This document shows positions 57,797 through 64,000 of a DNA stretch of 64,000 nt, in pieces. The translations under genes were made by a program, and so were the position numbers. The stretch spans positions 62,001 through 126,000 of the forward strand of contig JAFKAC010000013.1 of assembly GCA_025766275.1 (NCBI GenBank), in the 5' to 3' direction. The notes under the pieces are model-generated. The model was not told where the DNA came from. It made no database searches and saw nothing but the letters and a program-made list of their open reading frames with translations. Source of the DNA: Lactarius indigo. Taxonomy: Eukaryota; Basidiomycota; Agaricomycetes; Russulales; Russulaceae. The stretch's first letter is position 1. Every line of letters begins with the position of its first letter.

Positions 57797-60610
57797 TTGT
57801 TCTTATAGCCCGTCGTGTCGTGTAATGGAGGATGAGACTGGTCCGTCATACTGCTTTCCTGTTTGTTGTTATTGTAAACGACAAATAAAACCCCGTATTG
57901 TGACTCTACTTTCAACTCTTCATATCCGCTCGTTTGGTGGCACCGCGCTCCGTCAACTTGTAGCACAGGGCAGGGCACCCATCACCTCTCGGACAGCAGT
58001 GCGCATGGCAACAAGTTCACGGGAAGCGTAGCATTTCTCTTGGCTCCCCGATCACCAAGGTCGGATGACGATTGCCATGCTTCAATGTTCTTCCCTAGCG
58101 CCATGAAATTTTTGTGCACGAGGTTGCAAAATCCCATCTCGCACTCCTCTGGTAGGCGGGCCACTATCTAGAGCCACGTAGCAGCCATGCGCCCTCTGCG
58201 GTTGCGAATTGGATCAACTCCTTTATAACTCAGCGTCTTTGTTTTCAATACGATCTGCGGAACGAAAAATGGGCTGATGCCGTTCACCGTATACAGTACC
58301 GCATGTGGTTCTCAACTTTGTCGGACTTCCCAGTCGCGTCGTATTGACTCCGCGGTTGTGCCCTTCAGAGTTCTGTTCCCACGCTGAGATCCACCATCCA
58401 ACGATATAAACTCGCTGTGCAATCCCCATCACTCTTCGTATCGCCTAAAAATTACGCGTTACCATCGGGTCTCTGTGCTCACCGTCCTCGCCACCAATCC
58501 CCCACTTGCTCAACCACTGTGGGACATGCGCTCGAAGAAGCACTTTCTGAATCGCCATCCTGGAGAACTGGGAGTGCCTGGGCCGCCGGTCAGCCGGGAA
58601 CCTCCACATTTCGCTCAAGTCCCACCGCGAGAACGCCCAGATTGGCGCGCTCTACGAGGTCAGCGATCCAAAGAACGTCTTCTCCACTATCCCCGCATGT
58701 ACTCACGCTGCTCTGATGCAGGGTATAGGTGCACACCCGCCCAAGGAAGCAGGTCGCTCCGCGCCGACGCCTTCTCGAGCTCGTCCATTCCTGGGTTTGA
58801 GCACCACCGCGTGCCCTCGTCGTCCCAGTGACACACAGCGTGGGCCCTCGCTGACGCAGGCGTCACCACCTCCCAAGCTTATGATTTTGGGAGTCCTTGG
58901 TCAATTCTATAAGGGATGTCGAGACGACCTAACGAGACCATTAATCCGTACGATCAGCTATCGGCTTCCCCCGCGGTGCTGCATGGGTACGTGCTGACCG
59001 TGGCACCGCAACAGCGACGTACTTTGCGCCTCCCCGCGCAAGCACTCCGGCAGGGAATAGAGGAGCCAACCCCGGCTTCAAGGGTTGGACCAATTCGCAA
59101 CCTACGTACGCGGCCTGTCGGCGCGCGCGTGGCGTCTCTTCGTGAGAAGCGAAAGGGACTACAAGAACTACGATTCGACGGCTCTGTCCAGTTCACCCGG
59201 GCCTCTCCCTCTTTCCCCGAGACCTGTGCATGTGGCGGTTCCTTTCTTTTGATTGCAAGCAGTACATGAGCGCGGGTGCAAGCGGCTCACCAAAAAAAAA
59301 GCCACGCATTCGCAGGGTCACTATCGGCGCAGCGAGCCCCTCTTCCTAGTCGTGGCGGCGGCTTTCTCAAAACTACTTTGGGCGATCGAGAGCTATGTTT
59401 TTTTCGGGAGCCAGGACCTTCCTCCAGTCCAGAATGATCCCCGGCCCTGTAAGAGTGAGTGTTGTTTGCTGTCCGTGACCCCCATTTTTTTTTTTTTACA
59501 TTGTAATTTGTGCAGCACACCCAACTTACCGCATGAATTTCGGGGAAACTCATAAAAAGGAACGAGATGAGTGCGTTTCTAGAGTAACCCAGCTAGACGT
59601 CAAAGTCCAGACCATGGCGAGCATTTTCTCGGTGCTTAATGGACGGACGTCTATGTTCGGCAGGGAGGGCCTCGCTCAGTCTATGGGCCTCAACGACGTC
59701 ACGCCTGGCCCAGACCCGGGCTGCAGCACTGATGGGTACACTGCTATCGCCGGTTTAATTCCTACGCGTCTCGTCTCGCCAGTCTTGTGTCCATTTGCTA
59801 GTTTGCTGACTCTAGGCACCGTAGGTCGCTGGATGCCTGGCTTCGAGCACCCTTTATATATAATCGATCCACTCCTTAGAAAACTTGAACTAAGAATAGA
59901 TGATGGTAGCGCATATGCACCATTGTATTATTCATAGGCCAGTTTATTGCCAATGTCTCAAATTATCGTGGATCCTATGATCCCGTAGTGACATTCACTG
60001 TGTTGGCGTCAGACAATAAGCAGTGGTAGGTATTTAGGTAGGAAGAAGCCTTTCTTATTGCAATGTCGACCCTGACGCATCTGGCCCAGTTGCGGTTTTG
60101 GTACGAGTCAGCTTACGCCTAACAAGCCGAGGAACGCCTTCCAAGTCACACAGAAATATCCGCAACCACGCTCCTATATAGTAAAACCTCAGACGTCTAC
60201 ACAATGCGAAACTGTCCTACGATCCATCTCAGGAATGACCATCCACCAATTGCCTGTAGGGAAGCCAATCTCGACGACTTGAACAGGCGATAACATGACA
60301 AAAAGAACGCCATTGCAACGTACAGTCAGTAGCGAACCAGCGCCGACCCGCGCTCACCATCACAACACACGCGTCTCTCAACCCCGAAGGGGAGAATCGC
60401 AGTGGCACAATGGGAACAGCGGGACGGGTAAGAGCCACAGTCAATACGTGCGCAGGCCCACCCTCTGTGCATATACGTCGCCAGTGCACTCGATGCCAGT
60501 GCACTCGATGGGAAAGGAAAGGAAAGGAGGTGGGTAAAGTAGGGAAATGAAGAAATCGCGTAGGTCTGAGTAGACTTGAGAAACGGTGCGGATAATTAAG
60601 AGGATGTGAG
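57797..60610. other. Long stretch without a recognisable gene
   Basis: Several 80-130 codon frames exist at 58417-58830, 58916-59270 and 59533-59937, but none shows a domain, a credible intron set or a family resemblance. A T-run lies near 59490 and an A-run near 59295. GCACTCGAT repeats twice in tandem at 60484-60509. Confidence 0.4.
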
Positions 60611-61923
60611 TTAAAAAGAGAAAGAATCCGAGACGTCATAGATAGGCCGAGACATAATACCGAATGTGAGATGATGAGCGGATAGAGGCATGAGAGATAC
60701 GAATACAGTGAACTTGTCCTGAAACCCTGGATTTGAAATTTTTAGAACACTGGTTGAGGGAGGCCAATTGATGTCCTCCCACGCGCCAAGGTCCAGCTCA
60801 AGAGGGGTGATGTCGCCCTCTTCATTGGGGAGTGGCACGATGCCATCCATGGTGAGCCCCAGCGTGGCGCCAGGCTCGGACACCAGGTCCAGTAGTCTCT
60901 GCACCTCCTTCTGTACCTCATCCGTATCAGCGTCGGCATTCATGTCGGCCAAACTTGGGTCCTGTCCCGGTACTTCTCCCCCGTCACACATCAGAGACGG
61001 CGGCGTGGAGGACGGCGTGGGGGGCGCGGCCAATATTTCACGGAAGAGTTCGTCCATCGCCGCTTCGTCAACGGTCTCGTCTTCGCCAGTACCAAGGGGC
61101 GTTTGAATGTCCTCGACTGCTTGCATGGGTCCACCCGCTGCAGGGGCACCACCGATGAGGGGGTGCTCACCACCCGTGCTGAGTGGCAAGTGGACTCATG
61201 CGTGAGGTCGAGGATACTCGAGGTATTGGATGGAAGACTGGCATTGGACGGTGAGGGGGAAATGGGGAAAATGGCGTCATCGAGCGAAAATATGGGGTTG
61301 GGCGGTACCATGACAGGGAAGGTGGTCATTGAATGTGATGGTGACGGTGATGGGGAAGAGAGGACCGAGGAGGACGATGATGGTGGTGGGGTGCTCGTCC
61401 GAACTGGGGGCGGTGGTGGTGGTAAGGTAGGGAGACCAGCCATTGTACCTTGTGTCTGAAGGGTGCGAATAATTGCCTCCCACGCAGTCTCGAGTGTCCG
61501 CACACGTTCACGCAATGCGCGAGTCTCTGCTTCACGGGCAGCATCTACCGCACGTTGTTGAGCATTGTCGATAGCTACTGGGTGAGAGTGGGCAATGCCG
61601 GCACGGAGGGCTCTATTCTCAGCTTCGAGCTCGCCAATGCGGGCCTCGAGGGCAGAAAATTGCGCCTTGCGCTTGTCACGACTGTTCTGGGCCGCAATTC
61701 GGTTGCGGTGTGCACGAGCCTCCTTGCGCTCGTCAGCAGTCATATCAGAGCGGGACCGTTTTCGTGGGGCTGCATCTTCGTTGGATGTGGGCGCAGGACG
61801 GGACTTGGCCGGGGGCTTGGAGGAAGTTGATGAGGAAGGGGATGGAGACGATTCTGGATCGTGGTATGGTGGCGATGATGGGAGAGCGAGGTTGGAAACT
61901 GAAGTTGAGTCGACGATAGCCAT
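60611..61923 (-). CDS. HAC1: Hac1/Xbp1-type bZIP transcription factor (unfolded protein response), two overlapping frames
   Basis: Start at 61923 gives MAIVDSTSVSNLALPSSPPY. The bZIP follows at about residues 55-110: KRSRSDMTADERKEARAHRN, RIAAQNSRDKRKAQF (N-x7-R basic region), LEARIGELEAENRALRAGI zipper. The basic region is of the HAC1/XBP1 class. This frame (310 codons) runs to a stop at 60991. From about 61190 a second open frame encodes an acidic C-terminus, GPMQAVEDIQTPLGTGED, ETVDEAAMDELFREILAA, LGLTMDGIVPLP and LELDLGAWEDINWP, to a stop at 60611. Removing the 38-nt segment 61141-61178 joins the two into about 424 residues with an activation-type tail. Hac1-class factors are made active by Ire1-mediated cytoplasmic splicing on ER stress. 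The identity is from sequence; the splicing is inferred. Confidence 0.82.
61132..61148 (-). promoter_or_regulatory. 3' splice-site stem-loop with 7-nt loop CTGCAGC
   Basis: mRNA sequence TGCCC-CTGCAGC-GGGTG: five pairs (three G-C, two wobble) around the loop CTGCAGC, the same loop sequence as the XBP1 3' site, cut expected after CTG. Confidence 0.65.
61141..61178 (-). promoter_or_regulatory. Candidate 38-nt Ire1-type unconventional intron
   Basis: On the mRNA the segment starts after CACTCAG with CACGGG and ends with CCCCTG before CAGCGGG. Borders are not GT-AG. Removal changes frame by two and joins the bZIP frame to the acidic frame at HSA. A boundary three bases later (41 nt, 61138-61178) gives the same frame. 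The alternative GT-AG pair inside it (GTGAGC...CTGCAG, 33 nt) does not change frame and is too short. Confidence 0.65.
61170..61186 (-). promoter_or_regulatory. 5' splice-site stem-loop with 7-nt loop CAGCACG
   Basis: mRNA sequence CCACT-CAGCACG-GGTGG: five pairs (three G-C, one A-U, one U-G) closing a seven-base loop. The loop fits the CNG|CNNN pattern of XBP1/HAC1 sites, cut expected after CAG. Confidence 0.65.
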
Positions 61924-62400
61924 AACTCTAGGGGAGTGTAGATAGGTTAAGAGAGGGGGAAGAGAATCCGACGTAAAATGTAGAGGGAGCGGATGACTGC
62001 GGAGACGCAGGACGTACGTGGCCGTAGGTGAAGAAGATGGTCGCCACGTATGCCTCTCCTAATTTAATCCTCACGTGAGCTCACGTGCCTCAGTCGCGGC
62101 CGGCCCGCGGCGTAACTTACTACCTAGAACAGAACCGTGATGTCTCCAATTCGGCTTTTGGCAAAAAAAAAAAAATTCTTTGAGCTGAGCCAGCCCGGGG
62201 AGAGGGATTCGAGTCAGCGTCATCGCAACTGTGCCTTAACCCCTTTACTTGATCGCCCTGTTTTATTTCCCAATTTCTGGTTGCCACTGGTAATGAAGGC
62301 CACGATGGTGCAACAACACTGCTCTCTGAAGTTGGGAGAAGCTACTTCTTCCAAGCTGGTCCTCATACTTCCGCCAGCTGGCTTATTCCCACGAAGACTC
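61924..62400. promoter_or_regulatory. HAC1 upstream region with paired CACGTG boxes
   Basis: CACGTG occurs at 62072-62077 and again at 62082-62087, ten bases apart (one helical turn), about 150-165 bp before the HAC1 ATG. TACGTGGCC at 62017-62025 on the plus strand is a further ACGTG core. Such ACGTG cores are bound by bZIP factors of the Hac1/Xbp1 class as well as by bHLH proteins. Confidence 0.5.
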
Positions 62401-64000
62401 GCCACTTAACGGACATGTACTGCCATCAGGCCTACCCCTCCAGCACGCGCGCGATCAAACGTCCTTATGGTGGAGCGCACAAGTAAAGTCTGGCTTAACC
62501 CTCCGATATCCTCGGAGCGCAGTGCTACTTTCGCCGTGAACTTGGGCCCCTCCCTAAGTCACTGGGTCTCGCCTTCGGCGCCTCACTATTCTGTTCAGAT
62601 TACCTCGGCTATCATTTTGACATTCTCCTCGAAGTTCGCTTGTGGAAGAATCAGACGCGACAACGCGGCAGGCTAGTGGCGTAGCGCAACCCCCGGAGAC
62701 ATAACCTGTTGCGAAGAAGCGACTGCTTGGCCATTGGGCGACGGCGCGCACCCGCTTCTAGTTTTATTGATGGACGGCGCGGAAGACCATCGCAACCCTG
62801 ATCATGCTTCCGAAAACTCTCGGTCGTTCGATATTATATCCGTTCTTCCGTAATCGAGACTCGGTGGCTATCATGTCCAGAGCTCCTTCTCCTTCCCAAG
62901 ATAGATATGGCGCCGTCACAGGTAATTCAGGAATTCGCAAAGAGACGCCATGGACGCTCTTTGGCACTTCACTGCTAGGTGCACAATTATGTACAGCGTG
63001 CCGAAACATAGAAGCAGCTCAGAAACAACAAGCGGTTCGCGTACGGTCTTGGTCACCTCCGGTATTTGCGTATCCCTGTGGTTACTCTCAATCTGGTTAC
63101 TCCGTGCGGTTCCCCGTTAAATTTCAAGTTAAGTGAGACGGAAGGGCCGATGGTCGGTCTCGACAGAAGCGCCGTTGTGGTTTCGACGAGCAGAAGCACA
63201 TGGTCGACCTTGCGGTAGCCGGAAGGCGAACACGTTTGTACCTATTAGGAGCCCAATGCGCGCTAGACAACTTCTGGACTGGAGACGATCGAGTGGTACG
63301 GTAGACTCTGGTCTGGTTCCGACTGGAAGAAGGCGCTCTAGAAATGTTTTCACGAATTTCAAAGTTCGTGTGCGCGCATGTAAGCTCCACTCGTTCGTTC
63401 TGAACATTTACTGAACCTGATCCACGCTCCTTAGCCGAAAGGGAAGGCGCAGCTGCCGTGGAGTCGACGCGTGGGACTCTCATCTGTGGCCAAGGAATTA
63501 ACGAACGACGAGCAAGATCTGCCATTGACTGGAATATTAGTCAATGTTTTGTCTCACCTCGCTGTAAGCGAGGGAGAGCTTAATCCAATTCGGTATGCAA
63601 GCGGAATAGCTACAGTAATCGAGACGTTATGTATGCCTTCTTTCCAATTCAAATGACATGACATGACATCCGACCCAGGGTCAGCCAGCAGCTTTTGGAC
63701 CGAGTTCACCCTTAATCAGAGAGGTGCGTCTCACGTACAGGAAAGCGACCCTGATGAATTGCAATTGGACTTGCTTCTCCGTTTCGTACACGTGCAAGCG
63801 CTTATTGGATAATTTGTCATGGACCATAGGATGCTCGTGTTGGATGCCGAATGGAACATGCCAACCTTTGTAGTCACAATTGGCCATGGAACACAAAATG
63901 CTTCCCTATCAGCCTGATGGGCTTGAGAACGCCACCATCAAACAAGGCTAAGAATCAAGAAATTAGAGAATCCGCATGGAAGCTGACTTCAATAATTCCC
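62401..64000. other. Intergenic stretch, no gene recognised
   Basis: Short frames only (for example 62804-63136 plus and 63124-63525 minus), none with a domain I can name. An ATGACATGACATGACAT tandem repeat occurs at 63653-63668. Confidence 0.35.

Noticed and set aside
58417..59937. Three overlapping plus-strand frames of 99-134 codons as a possible multi-exon gene
   Set aside because: No frame-consistent splice pairs, no domain and no conserved-looking block; composition resembles random open frames at this GC content.
61141..61173. Conventional 33-nt GT-AG intron (GTGAGC to CTGCAG) inside the bZIP frame overlap
   Set aside because: 33 nt is shorter than any other intron in the window, and its removal keeps the frame, so it cannot link the bZIP and acidic frames.

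Overview
The window reads as nuclear DNA of a filamentous basidiomycete, most likely an Agaricomycete. Genes are densely packed, most have several 45-100 bp GT-AG introns, and the encoded proteins are fungal: a Goodbye-NACHT-ankyrin NLR, Atg11, a single-chain purine FGAM synthetase, Elp6, Cog3, Chz1, an Agaricomycete-style Zn2Cys6 regulator and a Hac1/Xbp1-type bZIP. I found no rRNA or CRISPR array, no convincing tRNA, and no intact transposon. All models are my own reading of splice sites and frames. Family assignments come from remembered family features, not from searches.

Layout. 0-9 kb is a decayed accessory region: a broken alpha/beta-hydrolase copy on the minus strand, a frame-broken NLR gene, and a better-preserved hydrolase copy on the plus strand, so the two hydrolases form an inverted duplication around the NLR. 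10-21 kb holds housekeeping genes: a SNX3-type sorting nexin, a CsbD-like stress protein and FGAM synthetase (ADE6) on the minus strand, then ATG11 on the plus strand preceded by a decayed tandem copy of its own 5' end. 22-38 kb holds a small protein with a cysteine-containing N-terminus, a Zn2Cys6 transcription factor, an unknown conserved protein, an MMTAG2-like protein and a PWWP protein. 40-51 kb holds a glucoamylase relic, an HNH-type gene, ELP6 and COG3 sharing a 96 bp divergent promoter, and a GH15-like gene that seems to lack the catalytic acid. 51-58 kb holds two tandemly duplicated glycine-rich RRM genes, a large unrecognised protein and the H2A.Z chaperone CHZ1. 60-62 kb holds the bZIP gene.

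The most interesting element is in the bZIP gene. Its bZIP frame and an acidic C-terminal frame are joined if a 38-nt segment bounded by two five-base-pair stems with seven-base loops of the XBP1/HAC1 type is removed. This is a candidate Ire1-dependent unconventional intron of the unfolded protein response.

A caution applies throughout. Several conserved genes (ADE6, ATG11, CsbD-like, CHZ1, the hydrolase and the 5' end of the Zn2Cys6 gene) show single-base frame breaks, many of which disappear if one G or C is removed from a short run. This looks more like consensus error than biology in the essential genes, and it also limits how firmly pseudogenes can be called.
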